In this document: piece after piece, positions 10,661-22,310 of the stretch
How positions within the stretch are numbered: position 1 is the stretch's first letter
Layout of the letters: every line of letters starts with the position of its first letter
Source: Saccharina japonica
Taxonomy: Eukaryota; Sar; Phaeophyceae; Laminariales; Laminariaceae
Direction of reading: 5' to 3'
NCBI GenBank assembly: GCA_008828725.1
Contig: MEHQ01004360.1
Span: forward strand, 135,125 to 199,124
Length of the DNA stretch: 64,000 nucleotides
Made by a program: the position numbers and the translations under genes
Notes under the pieces: model-generated
Seen by the model: the letters and a program-made list of their open reading frames with translations, nothing else
The model's database searches: none
What the model was told of the DNA's origin: nothing

Positions 10661-11441
10661 TTTAAGGGGCCCCTTCGGTCATGATGAAACAAGAGTACTT
10701 GAGAGTTGAAAAAAATATATATATTTTTCGTTTTTTTTACAGCAGCAATACTATTTCTGGTATAATAACACCATATCCGTATTCCTTACGGAAATCGGCA
10801 TAGCTCCAGTTCTAATGCTTAGACTGCCGACCGATGAGTAGTTTCAAAGAGCCTACGTATATCATGGTCAACATTTGTGTCTCGCGAGGCATATCGATCA
10901 GACGCCTTGTTCGTCGCGAAAAGTGCCTCTTACTCGAAAACGACTCGCCATACCCCTGGTACCCAAGACGAATTTGAAAAATTGCAGTTTCTCCGGCTGC
11001 TGATACTGTTTTAACTCAGATTTTCGACGAGGACGCCGAACACTAGTAGGTGAACGTACCTGGGCCTCTAGTTCGACCGCCCGTAGCGTCCTACGTGGCC
11101 ACAGCAGAGTGAGTGTAGATACCAAACAGGAGCTCCGAAACGACCAAAATCTTGCTGCGGGGCACTTTCGAGTAAGAGGCACTTTTCGTGACGAACAAGG
11201 CGTCTGATCGATATGCCTCCCGAGACACAAATGTTGACCATGATCTAGGCTCTTTGAAACTACTCGTTGGGAAAAATTCTGAGCATTAGAACTGGAGCTA
11301 TACTGTTTTCCGTAAGGAGTACTGATATGGTGTTGTTATACCAGAAATAGTATTGCTGCTGTAAAAAAAAACGAAAAATATATATTTTTCGACTCTCAAG
11401 TACTCTTGTTTCATCATGATCGAAGGGGCCCCTTAAAAGGG
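10661..11441. mobile_element. Long-TIR foldback DNA element
   Basis: Arms of about 270 bp are inverted copies: 10661 onward (GGGGCCCCTTCGGTCATGAT, CAGCAGCAATACTATTTC, ATGGTCAACATTTGTGTCTC) and 11170-11441. The unique centre is about 230 bp (10945-11165) and GC-richer, with no convincing protein. It is followed by a degenerate AAAAGGGGTCCCTT repeat to about 11530. The structure fits a long-TIR MITE or MULE-type derivative. Confidence 0.8.
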
Positions 11442-11829
11442 GTCCCTTTAAAAAAAATGGGTCCCTTAAAAGGGGTTCCTTAAATAATGGGTCCCTTAAA
11501 AGAGGCCCAAAAGGGGTCCCAAAGGAGTTAAATTTTTAATAAATACTGGTAAGCTATTTTATATACTTCGGTAATGATGTTCACGACTTGGCCCAGCTTC
11601 GAAGATGGACCAGGGTTTATACAGCGTTGGATGCATGCATGCCCGTAGGTAGGGAGTGCACCTATTTTTTTTCCTGAAGCTCCTCACGTACTTGATTATA
11701 GTACTGGAGCTCTGTACTATTATTGGCAAGTCACCCAAAAACTGGCCTTATTAAGAAAATTTGCACACGTCCAACCAAAAAGCAATCCCATGGTCTACTA
11801 TATACTTATTTATACGTCTGTGGCGAAAA

Positions 11830-12190
11830 CAAACTGTAAGGCATGCCGTATAAGGCATGGTTTGTGCCTTACGGCATGGTTTGTGCCTTATAAGGCATGC
11901 CTTGTGCCTTGTAAGGCATGGTTTGTGCCTTAACCCATTTAGGACTGCAGTCCCGATGTGGTGACAAAACACTTGGAATTAGAGTGAAATATTTACTTCT
12001 AGACAGTGCAGTTCTAAAAGGGTTAAATGCCGTATAAGGCATGCCTTGCGCCTTATAAGGCACGCTTTGTGCCTTACAATGCATGCCTTGTACCTTGTAA
12101 GGCATATGCTTTGTGCCTTACAAGAAATTATAAGGCATGATTCGTGCCTTATAAGGCATGCCTCGTGCCTCATAAGGCATATGCCTTATT
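11830..12190. repeat. Palindromic AAGGCATGCCTT minisatellite with inserted MITE
   Basis: About fifteen units of roughly 21 bp, such as CTTATAAGGCATGCCTTGTG. They are split by a piggyBac-like MITE at 11930-12026. Since AAGGCATGCCTT is self-complementary, the array can form hairpins on either strand. Confidence 0.85.
11930..12026. mobile_element. piggyBac-like MITE, subfamily 1, copy 1
   Basis: Ends are TTAACCCATTTAGGACTGCA and TGCAGTTCTAAAAGGGTTAA. The core includes ACTTGGAATTAGAGT. It sits inside the AAGGCATG array, so it is younger than the array. Confidence 0.8.
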
Positions 12191-12308
12191 GGGTAGTTCC
12201 TCCGCTGAGAAGCTCCGCCAGCCAGAAATATTTGCCTCAGACGGCAAAAAAGTGCTATATATCCTTATCGTAAAGAAGGCAAAAAAGTGCTATATATCCT
12301 TATCGTAG

Positions 12309-12478
12309 AGTACGCGAAAGATGTTAAGAATCTGATAAATAATAGTTTGAGACTTGAGATTTTGAGGGAAAATAAGAATGAGACCTCCTTGTACTGAAAA
12401 TAGTGTGGAACACACCCAGTCTTACGTAAGAATCCCAGTCTGGCCAAAAATAAGAAGATTCTTAACATCTGTCGCGTA
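12309..12478. mobile_element. Diverged MITE related to family H
   Basis: Inverted ends TACGCGAAAGATGTTAAGAA and TTCTTAACATCTGTCGCGTA enclose an AT-rich core with GGGAAAATAAGAATGAGA, which resembles the family H core. It is immediately preceded by two copies of GTGCTATATATCCTTATCGTA at about 12252-12306. Confidence 0.55.
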
Positions 12479-12819
12479 TTGTATATAGAACATAAAACGG
12501 TTCCCTTTTCGTGCTTAGTTGATCATCCATCCAATCGACCAATCAACCAATCAATCAATCAACCAGTCAATCGATAAATCAATGCCCCTCACGTATCATC
12601 AATCGATCAGAGTTCGTCTCTTTCACCGTCAACCGTCAACGAACGGTGTACGCGTTTTTGCTTACCAGCGTGTCATTTTGTTTTTCGTAAAATATCGGCC
12701 CCTCTCGCACCGAACTCCTCCTCCTCCTCCTCCTCCTGCGGTTCACATAAAGCACACACACACAACAAGCAACATTTTGATTGATTAACTCGTTGAAGCT
12801 GACATCCAATGAAACAAAA

Positions 12820-13245
12820 AGTCCGCCTGACAAGCGGTTCTTAGCAGGATGCAGCTCACCCTTCATGCAACTCGTCGAACACCTCACGGTGGCGCTTCGC
12901 GCTTGGTGCTAGTAATGCCTGCCTGGTCGGTGAAAACCCGACATGCTCCGTCCCGGCATTGTAGGGATGCGAGGGTCTATTGTGCTAAGACTGGGCGAGA
13001 CACAGAGTATCCCCTTGCAGGTTTGTCTATTAAGCATCCTTGGTGTTACTCACTTTCGTGTAGAATCAAGCGTAGAAGAGAAGTAGCTTTTATTAATCCC
13101 AGAGGCGTGATGACATCTGTTAAGGCATTACTCCGTTGGGCTACTGCTAAAAGGTTAACCAATTACCTACCCAATCTAACCCTTGTAACACTATGGTCAC
13201 ACGACTACGGCCATGCATGAATATCGAGCACACCCCCCCCCCCCC
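12820..13245 (+). repeat. Family A repeat split by a 210-bp insertion
   Basis: The family A match runs from CCGCCTGACAAGCGGTTCTT to GATGCGAGGGTCTAT near 12978, then resumes at TATGGTCACACGACTACGG near 13190 and ends in GAGCACACCCCCC. The intervening 210 bp has no homology to family A and is unidentified. Confidence 0.7.
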
Positions 13246-14615
13246 CCCCCGATCGTGTTTAGAGTTTCTCTTCTTGCGTGTCGAGAGCGGGGCTGACCAC
13301 GGCGGTATGCCCCGTTCAACGATATACGGTAGGCAGAGGCCCCTTTTAAGGGACCCTACTGTAGTGCAATCAATCGGGATTGGAGGTCCCTTATATACGG
13401 TACCAACGTCCCTTATCAGAGTTGGTACCGGCACCTTGCAAGTCAGTTATAGTGGGCAAAAATAAATTCGAGGTGCCTTATTATTGTACCGTTCGCCCTT
13501 ATCGCGGGTGGGTCCCTTAAAACGAGGCTACCTGCTGTATATATATGGGCTATAGAATGGGCCCGCCCACAAGAAACGCCTCCGTAATATGAGCAAAAAA
13601 AAACTTAAAACCTTATTGTGACACCGTCTTTGAACAACCTTGGGCATAGATAGGCTATTATATAGGATTTAGTGTAGCGCTCGCCGCTAAACACGATTTC
13701 TTAAACCGTTTTTTTCCAGCGCCCCCCCAAAAGTGTGAGCCTCATCATGTTCTTTCCTACGAACAAGGTTCTGTTTCACTCCTGGGGGCCTACACTGTGC
13801 TGTATGCCAGCAACTTCGTTTTTACACTGCTGTCAAACTCATAATTCCTTGCTGTGCAATGCTGTGCAATGCTGTGCGATGCGTAATGCAAACCGTCTCG
13901 CACACCCCCCTCCGCTCATCTTGCCGAATGGAACAAAGCAAAATCAAAGCGCCTTTTGCTTGGTAAATATATTTCTGATTTCTGTGTACTTCGTATCTTC
14001 GTATACAAGGTACTGTAGTAATTTGTTGTTTGTCGTACAGCTGTTATGCTGTACCGTCACGATTGACAATCAACCAGGTGTGTAACATAACCAATAACAG
14101 TTCGAAGACTGAGGAATCAAACGGTTACATTTGGAACACTCGTACCCCCTCCCCCACCCCCCCACACCCCCCCACACCCCCCCGATCTACGTATACACAA
14201 TCGCGCCGAGTTTTCTTGATGGGCCACAGCACACGCATTCAGCATCTATCTGTAGCACGTAGTAGTAGAGTACCTGGTAGTAGTAGTATTAATAGCAGAA
14301 TCAGCAAAACAATCTATTAATAATAGCAATGATGGTCAGCTAGATTTCGTGCGATTATTGCATCAACAACAATGAAATATCATTATCAATCGGTTAGTCC
14401 GCCAGTCACAGTCAGTAAGTAGCCAGTGTGTCACCTTTTTTTTTACTTGTATTATTGTGCACTATGTACATAAACGAATTGTTGCACGACGCCATACTCA
14501 GTACCATTTAATTTCTAGGCAGCCCACCTGGCACTCGACTTTATCCTCTTATTATTACGTATCGTACCGGGTACGTACATCGTAGCTCTCTTTCTCAAGT
14601 GCCCAAGTAACTATT

Positions 14616-14908
14616 TACGGGGGACCATACGTAGTAAATAGGACCAAATACCGTTAGTAAAAATATGTAAATATATAGGATTTTGTGTGTACCGTAGGTT
14701 CTATTTACTATGGGACCATAGTAAATAGGACCAAATACTGGTATTACGGGGTGGGCTAATGTAGTAAATAGGACCTACGATACACACAAACCCTATATAT
14801 TTACCTAAATTTACTAACAATATTTGGTCCTATTTACTATGGTCCACCGTAATGGTAAAAATAGGTAAATATATAGGATTTTGTATGTTCCGTAGGTCCT
14901 ATTTATTA
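14616..14908. mobile_element. Cluster of three family E MITEs
   Basis: Three consecutive or nested copies, each with GACCATAGTAAATAGGACC-type ends and a GGTAAATATATAGGATTTTG centre. The last runs directly into the ATT array. Confidence 0.75.
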
Positions 14909-14914
14909 TGGTCC

Positions 14915-15018
<104 letters not shown>

Positions 15019-15669
15019 ACGTACACTTTTATTATTACTATTATCTTTGCCATCCGACAAAAAAAGGTGAAGCGTGCGTCAATCGCAAAAATGACGAAGA
15101 AACAGAAAAACGAAGAAGCGAAAACGAACGACATATCTGTCAAAACCGATTTGACGCACGAAAAGCCTCCTATAATATGTACACCAAAACGCCCCTTCAT
15201 CTCATCATCATCCGTCAAACAGCGACTGCTGTGAGGCCCTCGCCCCCCTCTAAGTTATTGTTCATATTTACCGACTGGTTCTGGTTCATACCCCACAACA
15301 ACCGACGTTTAGCATTCAAATTCATACATACGTAATTCAGAGCAGTATTCGGTTATAATCATAAAAGTACGGGCATACCATATTCATATAATACATACAT
15401 ATGTTACCTGGTATGGTACCTATGATACGAGACATAATCTGTACCTACCTGGTATACTCTGCAGTAGCAGTATGTTACATATGTCTGCTCAATGCGCGAG
15501 TAAGATTATGACACTAATTAATTAATCAGTATCATTATATTTATTAGTATTATGATGGCAAATGTTTCGAAGAGGCACACAACATAGCAGGGCTGCTGCT
15601 GCTGCTGCAAACCATACTTACATATTATGCTTACACCCTTAGGTACACATATCACACGATATGTACAAA

Positions 15670-15840
15670 CTCTGACACGAAATATAAGGACCATTCCAAT
15701 TATTATTATTATTATCTTTGCCATCCGACAATGTGCAGCATGAGCTTCAACATTGGTCACTCATAACATTCCCGAAAGCAGAAAACCACGGAAACCAATT
15801 TCAATTGAATGTTAACATACACAACGTCCTTGTATTCCGG
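15670..15840 (-). repeat. Repeat family D with ATT tail, copy 2
   Basis: Inverted relative to 1075-1290. It carries ATTATTATTATCTTTGCCAT, GTGCAGCATGAGCTTCAAC and AGCAGAAAACCACGGAAACC. The tail side abuts GAAATATAAGGACCATT, an end motif of the family F foldbacks. Confidence 0.6.
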
Positions 15841-16359
15841 GTCGGAGTGGTAAATACTTCAAATACTTATAGCAATGCGACATAGATGCACATCTTGGAA
15901 GAAAACGGAGCAGTAGTAGATTATTTTGTCATGACGAGTTCAGAGTTCATATAAGAACAACTTATTATTATGCATACTTTAATTTACCATGTTACCTTGG
16001 GTATAACATATAGTACACACAAGAATAGCCACACTTTTGCGCAACAACAACGAAATAAACGAGTGCACCGAGACCAGCACTATCATCAAAAAGACGTCGT
16101 GTATACAGAGTGTCAGGGTAGCACTTTATACATAAAACTGTAGTACGCGACGGCAGCAGTTAATAATCTCCTATTTCGGCTAAGAAAGCTCGCGACTAAT
16201 TGCGATGCCAACGTTAAAAATAGATACTATATAGGCTCTGTAAGGCTATTATATGCAGCCTGGTAGGGTTTTAGAGTGGCGTTTCTCGTTGAGTACAAGT
16301 AAGGCTTGCTTATTAATAGCTGTAAATTCTTGAATCTAAAAAAACTCAGCCTGAAATTC

Positions 16360-16444
16360 TTAACCCATTTAGAACCGAAAAAAATGTCCCACACTAATTC
16401 CAAGTAGTTTGTCCCCAAAAACGGGGGACGGGTTCTTAGGGGGA
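16360..16444. mobile_element. piggyBac-like MITE, subfamily 2, copy 2
   Basis: TTAACCCATTTAGAACCGAA start, CACACTAATTCCAAGTAG core and CGGGTTCTTAGGGGG end. The right TTAA is decayed. Confidence 0.65.
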
Positions 16445-16645
16445 AATTCTTATCGCATGTGGCACACTAATAATACTACTACTGCCTGTACAACGCATCG
16501 TAAATCGACTGCAGCAGGCAGCAGGCCTACTGTAGTTGTACATTGCAAACACACACGCATGCACATATACACGGTTGCATGCAGCCATACATAAGTACTG
16601 TTTGGACTGGTCAATCCCTTCAGCGCGAGAATTTTTATTTTCCAG

Positions 16646-16860
16646 ACCAAGCACCCTGAGTGCAACGAGGGAGAAAGCGAGGAGCCGACTGGGAAGGACA
16701 ACAACGAGAGCGAGTACGGACGGAGCAGGTCGAGTGTGGTCGTGCTAGGACTGGCCAAGTGGCACCGGAGCGGCGCGCCGGATCACAGCAGCACGCCGCA
16801 GCAGCAGCACAGCAGCGCGGAGCAGCCATCCGGAGCACGGACGACATCGACCCGTGACGA
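16646..16860 (+). CDS. Tentative GC-rich exon, function unknown
   Basis: The acceptor-like ATTTTTATTTTCCAG is followed by 215 bases of markedly higher GC than the surroundings. Two + frames stay open across the block. One gives an acidic then Gln/Ser-rich peptide with NNESEYGRSRSSVVVLGLA and STPQQQHSSAEQ. No domain is recognised and the donor is unclear. It could belong to the RasGEF_N-like gene to the left, to a separate gene, or be a GC-rich repeat. Base composition and the acceptor are the only evidence. Confidence 0.25.
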
Positions 16861-17291
16861 ACGGACAATCATTTTTGTTTTTTTTCGTTTTTTCCCCTGA
16901 ATTTCGTTGTTGGGTCTGTGTGGATGACGTCACTGGTTTTGTAGAGAGACGCGGCAGAGATGGCGCGGACACCCCGGGTGCCTTCATTGTGTGCCTGATC
17001 GTGGAAGACCCCTTCAATGTGGAACGATTCCTAATCAGTGTCGATGTTTATAATGCTGTGCCTAACACAGACGTTCAGGATAGATTCGGGCAATTGTCAA
17101 TTGACGTGATGGCTTTGGTTGGCTGTTCTTTTTCACTGTGTGCCCGCGGACTGTCATTCCGGCAGCACTTCAGACAGCAGCTGCGTGCTCCATCTTGTTC
17201 CCACGCCTACCGTGTGTTTTTGTACAGACAGCACTTCAGACAGTAGTTACGCTGTAGTCGGCAAATTCATTGGTAAAGAGTGGGAGGGGGG

Positions 17292-17292
17292 N
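17292..17292. other. Ambiguous base at edge of inverted repeat
   Basis: A single N precedes the left arm of the large inverted repeat. Similar single Ns are at 38182 (in a C-run) and 54750 (edge of the LINE). They mark low-confidence consensus or joins. Confidence 0.95.
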
Positions 17293-18559
17293 TATTTTGT
17301 TTGAAGAACTCTTTGCGGGTATGCCCCGCCGGAGATTGCACGGAGAATGCCATAATATGATCCACCACCACAACGATCGCATCGACACGATCTTAGATAT
17401 CGTTTTAACTGCTACCGTACTGTATACCTGGTATACAGCAGTACAGTACGTGATGTGGGACCCCACATCACAAGTATACCCTACTGCTTGTGTATAACCC
17501 TATAAACCTTATCACCAGTTATCGTTCTATATAAACGTAGTAACTTATTTAATACTGGTATCAGGTATATCAAGGGTATATACGAGTATACTGATACGAC
17601 GGCGAGTCTGCTTCTGGCTTCTGCTGTGCCGTCGGGGGTCGGCGGAAGGAGAGTAAAAGGAAAGGGGTGCCAGCTACTGTACAACAACCAAATAAATGTA
17701 CGTACACATAAATATTTGGGAATGGTAGGCAAAAGGAAGGGGAAGGAAGGAAAGGAAGGCTTTTTCGTTACTCGTAGTATTATACGAAGTATCGTCAATA
17801 ATACTCACCCGTATGTACGAGGTGAAGAAGGAGGGGGACCCCCCATCATTCAAAGAGGCGAGAGGACGAAACGGACGACACACAACACACAACACACACA
17901 GCCAGCCACGTCCAACCAATAACTCTTTGCCGGCCAAAGAAGGGGCAGACAGGCAGTGAACAAAACCCCATCAACGCTGCCAATCAAGATATCATCATAA
18001 TATTACTGTATATGATTATTATCGAGTATAGTATTAATAGTGTATACGAGGAAAAAAAACACCTGACCTTGGGGGGAGACAACAAAAAAAAAAAAAAAAA
18101 AAGATGAAGAAACCGTTGATGAAGAACGGTGCTTGGAACGATGCGATAGGCCCTGCTGATCCTGATGCCGTTACGTACCATACTACTACTGTTTTCGAGG
18201 AAAGAAGAACTGTTTACATACGTAGGCTAAACGAGAAAAAACGAAAGGGCGAAACGGAAGGGGCGACCCTTCGAATAATAGCGCGGTTTGCTTTCAATAT
18301 TAGCCAAGATTTGCCACGAGAAACAATGAACACAAGCGAGAGAGCGAGAGCACGCTCGAGATATATACGAGCCCTTTCGACAAGCCAACACGATCGCAAC
18401 ACGTTTCCTTCTTCACGGCAGTAAAAGTTGCATTCCCTCCTGATGATGTATGATAGATACCAGGTATGTATAATAACACCACGACCACCGTACGGGCTCC
18501 AAAGGAACGCAGCCAGGCCGAGGAACCACCCAGCCTGTAGTGAGAGGGCCGGTTGGCGA

Positions 18560-19155
18560 CCTAGCCGGGGGGGGTGAGGGGGGTACTCATATGTGCTTAG
18601 GCCTGTAGTCTTTGACCATTGACCCATCCATCTTCGACCGGACGGAGCACCGTTGGTTCACACGGGGGGGGAGGCGCAGGGGGGGGGGCGTACTCATTTG
18701 TTGCTTGCCTTAAGTCATTTGAGCCATTGACCACGCATCCCTTTCGAGACGAGCAGCACCGTTCCTACTCCTAATAGAGACACCTCCAACACTTGGGCTG
18801 CTCATTACGTTGTTTCCATATATTACAAAGAAACCTTTTGCTAATCTTATCCCCTTCCTGTTCGCCGCCTGTGGCCACCACCTATCTCCTGGGATAGCGA
18901 TCGTTTTCTCGCTACTATCTATGTCGCTACTATCTAGTGAACCAAACCCGGGGGGGTCTCGATAGGACTTGGTGTGGCTAATTCGGTAAAACTAGACGGC
19001 GGGGTGGAGGGTCTGGATGGGACTTTAGGTGTGCTTGATTTTGGTTAATCTAGCGGGGGGGATGGGGGAAGGCGGCGGAGGGAGGGGGGGGGGGGGGGTG
19101 TGGAGGGGCGGGGGGGGGGCGGGGGGAGGAGCGGGGGCGGGGGAGGTGGGGGCGA
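18560..19155. repeat. Family B repeats and G-run tract
   Basis: Two family B copies (18570-18660 and 18690-18780) carry GTACTCATTTGTTGCTTGCC and CATTGACCACGCATCCCTTT. After them, 19060-19155 is almost pure G with runs of up to about 18, able to form G-quadruplexes and likely poorly sequenced. Other family B copies are at 31480-31605, 54510-54565 and 61800-61885. No gene is seen. Confidence 0.65.
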
Positions 19156-19503
19156 GCTGATCCGCCTATTAATAGTGTTAGTATGGTATACGTAGAGTGT
19201 ATGACAGGCTCCATTGAGGGTCAGGTTTGTTGATTGGGGAGGTCAAGGGAGTACCCTCATATCCAAGGTATTACAGTGTGGTGTGTGGTACAGTAGTACC
19301 AAACTCGTCAGTTGCGGCTGACGTGTACAATGTCGACATGATACGTGGTTTTCGCGGCATATATGAATATGAAATAAGAAACACTGGAAAAACTACAAAT
19401 TTAGTCGAGCAAAATAAGAAAAATGATAAAAGAAATGCCGTCAATGTTGCTGGTGTGGGCACACGAATTGATAATTTGAGCCTGGAAGCCAAACTGACGT
19501 TTC

Positions 19504-19591
19504 TTAACCCCCTGAGAACCCTCCCCCCGTTTTTGGGGACAACTTACTTGGAATTAGTGTGGGACGTTTTTTTCGTTTCTAAATGGGTTAA
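19504..19591. mobile_element. piggyBac-like MITE, subfamily 2, copy 3
   Basis: TTAACCCCCTGAGAACC start and TTTCTAAATGGGTTAA end, with the core ACTTGGAATTAGTGTGGGAC. TTAA is present at both ends. Confidence 0.75.
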
Positions 19592-20874
19592 CACCGGGCC
19601 CCTACTGTATGGGTCAACATACGAAATTTACTGCTGTATGTTGTTGTTATTGATCTCACATTAAACTCGTTTCAGTTGCTAATCCCTATAGTCTGATCTA
19701 GCAAGATCACGGCCCGTGGTCACAAAAGTGCTAGAGCCATCAGAGAATACTAAAGAACACGTACACTTAGCAGGGAAAGGGTACACAAGTCCGAAGAGGT
19801 ACACCTAAAATCCCTACAGCATGTTATGCGTGTCCAAAACTGAACTACACGCCCGCAATCTCCATTCGACTACAGCAGCATCGTCCCCCCCTTTTTTTTT
19901 TTTTTTTTTGTGCTCCCCCCAGGTCAGGTGTTTTTTATTCCTCGTATACACTATTAATACTATACTCGAAGTATAACAGTAATATTATGATGATATCTTG
20001 ATGGGTGATGGGTTTTGTCACTGCTGTCTCCCTTTTTGCCAGCAAGGAAGTTTTGTTGGCGTGGCTGGCTGTGTGTGTTGTGTGTTGTGTGTCGTCCGTT
20101 TCGTCCTCTCGCCTCTTTGAATGATGGGGGGTCCCCCTCCTTCTTCACCTCGTACATACGGGTGAGTATTATTGACGATACTTCGTATAATACTACGAGT
20201 AACGAAAAAGCCTTCCTTTCCTTCCTTCCCCTTCCTTTTGCCTACCATTCCCAAATATTTATGTGTACGTACATTTATTTGGTTGTTGTACAGTAGCTGG
20301 CACCCCTTTCCTTTTACTCTCCTTCCGCCGACCCCCGACGGCACAGCAGAAGCCAGAAGCAGACTCGCCGTCGTATCAGTATACTCGTATATACCCTTGA
20401 TATACCTGATACCAGTATTAAATAAGTTACTACGTTTATATAGAACGATAACTGGTGATAAGGTTTATAGGGTTATACAGAAGCAGTAGGGTATACTTGT
20501 GATGTGGGGTCCCACATCACGTACTGTACTGCTGTATATACAGTACGGTAGCAGTTAAAACGATATCTAAGATCGTGTCGATGCGATCGTTGTGGTGGTG
20601 GATCATATTATGGCATTCTCCGTGCAATCTCCGGCGGGGCATACCCGCAAAGAGTTCTTCAAACAAAATAACGCTGTCTGCAGCTGTCTGCGACCTGATG
20701 ATGATGGTGATGATGGTGCTGATGATGATGGGTGCGTGTGCGACGCGAGTATAGTCTATGCACTGGTATTATGCACCTGGTATGGAGACCAATATACGCT
20801 CGCTCGTGATATATATAATCCTGGACAGAGAGAGAGCTGAGAGACTGAACGAGCTTGCTTGGCGGAACAAACGG

Positions 20875-20905
20875 TCGTGCTGCTGCTGCTGCTGCTGCTG
20901 TTGCG
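20875..20905. repeat. (GCT)n microsatellite
   Basis: About eight GCT units. The flanking 20670-21300 has short GATGAT and CTGCTG runs and no credible exon. Confidence 0.8.
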
Positions 20906-21659
20906 TTTTTGTATCCGTCTCTTCTTGCCCCTCCTGGTAGTGGTGGTGGTGGTTGGTGGCACGTCTGTTATGACCAACGATGCCGAGATATGATGAGATC
21001 ATACACAGACAGTTGATAATATGGACCAATGCATGATATCTTCAACTGAACTATACTCTGTGATCTGCTGCTGCTGTTGTTTGTTGTACGTACTGTTTGA
21101 TGTAGATAAATGTCCAGGTCAACCTTGCACGTGAGGTATGATATGGTGGTGTGATGCATGCATGGCGCATGGTGCACGTACGCGCACTCGTATACCTGGT
21201 ACACGCGAGAGAGAGTATGCCGATCAGACCTATACTTGGTGTCTGTCGTAACGTCGTAACTATGATATGATCGTACGGAAAACCGTTCCGTCATCGTGGC
21301 ACAACCGGTGTCGTCGTCGTTCGCCTCGTTCTGCCGTTTCTGTTTCGCTTCGCATCGCAGAGAACGAAAAGCCTTTTTTTGCTCTTTTCCGCGTATCTCA
21401 TTTTTTTTTCAATCTCAACTTTTGAATCTCAAGTTTGTTTATATTTTTGGATCGGAACAAGTGAAGTATCGAAAAATCAAAAACGTCCCGTAACAAAATC
21501 CCGTGTATGGTCGCTCGTCTCTATTTGCGGCCAGAGTTCCAACTATCAAATCAGCTACTCTCCTAGAGAAGGCCATCTGCACAACCAACACCTCCTCACA
21601 TTGCTGAGCCCGATAGGTGAGGGAGGTCTCTGTCAGGCAGGATTAGTGCGTTGATTCCG

Positions 21660-22092
21660 CGGATGGGGCTAGTTGTAGACAGCTCGAAGCTCGGATTCGG
21701 CCGAGTCATTGGGGCTCAGCCTCTGAAGGCGGCCTTCTGTCTTTGGGTGAAGTGATGGGGCGGTAGGGCGACGCAGCGCCTCACAGGCGATGTCTTGCAA
21801 TAGACCAGCACCGCCACTGCTTCTCTCCGCGCGTGGTGCATTGGCGCCACGCATTCCGCTCGTTGTCCGCGTGCTGCCCCGCTTCGGTCGTCCGCGCCGT
21901 GTCGCTCTCTGTGTAGACGGAGATATTGCGCTTGGTCTGTGTCATTTCTTTGACCTCCGTTGTTGTGTTGTCCGTGCCGACAGAGGTAAGAAAAGAGAGA
22001 ACGTAGCCTCCCCGTCCGAGATCTTGAGTTTTCTTGTTTCACAAGCTTGTCAGTTTGCCCCCGCAATCGCAGCACCAAGGCCAAGACTCATC

Positions 22093-22129
<37 letters not shown>

Positions 22130-22142
22130 CCACTGACCAACC
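21660..22142 (+). promoter_or_regulatory. Probable 5' UTR and promoter-proximal region of the RRM gene
   Basis: The GC rises sharply from about 21660 and a (CAG)n run of about 11 units sits at 22090-22126, just before ATG 22143. An upstream ATG at 21790 opens a 176-codon frame that overlaps the main start out of frame. A strong donor-like GAGGTAAGAAAAG at 21986 and CAG acceptors at 22053 or 22072 could define a small 5' UTR intron. No TATA box is evident. Confidence 0.5.
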
Positions 22143-22310
22143 ATGGCCGAGCTCGCATCATGCACGATCTACATCAAGGGCGTCCCGACCGAGACCACGG
22201 AAGCGGACGTCCGTGACGCCTGCTCCCAGTACGGCAACATCGCGGAGGTGGCTATTCCGGAGGGAAAAGATTTCTGCTTCGTGGAGTTCGCGGAAGAAGC
22301 CCAGGCGCAG
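22143..22310 (+). CDS. RRM gene exon 1
   Basis: The start codon context is CAACCATGGCC. It encodes residues 1-56, with RNP2 and RNP1 of RRM1, and ends at GCGCAG/GTGGGA in phase 0. It reads open past the donor, but only the spliced form restores the end of RRM1. Confidence 0.9.

Larger units (their letters stand above)
17293..20672. repeat. Large inverted repeat, arms about 790 bp
   Basis: The left arm is 17293-18080 and the right arm is 19890-20672, inverted and very similar except for a more diverged patch near 17905-18030. The spacer is about 1.8 kb. The outer edge of the left arm is an ambiguous base (17292). Both arms hold the same open frame in opposite orientation (17481-17798 - and 20172-20489 +), which is a consequence of the repeat and not evidence of a gene. 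Confidence 0.85.
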
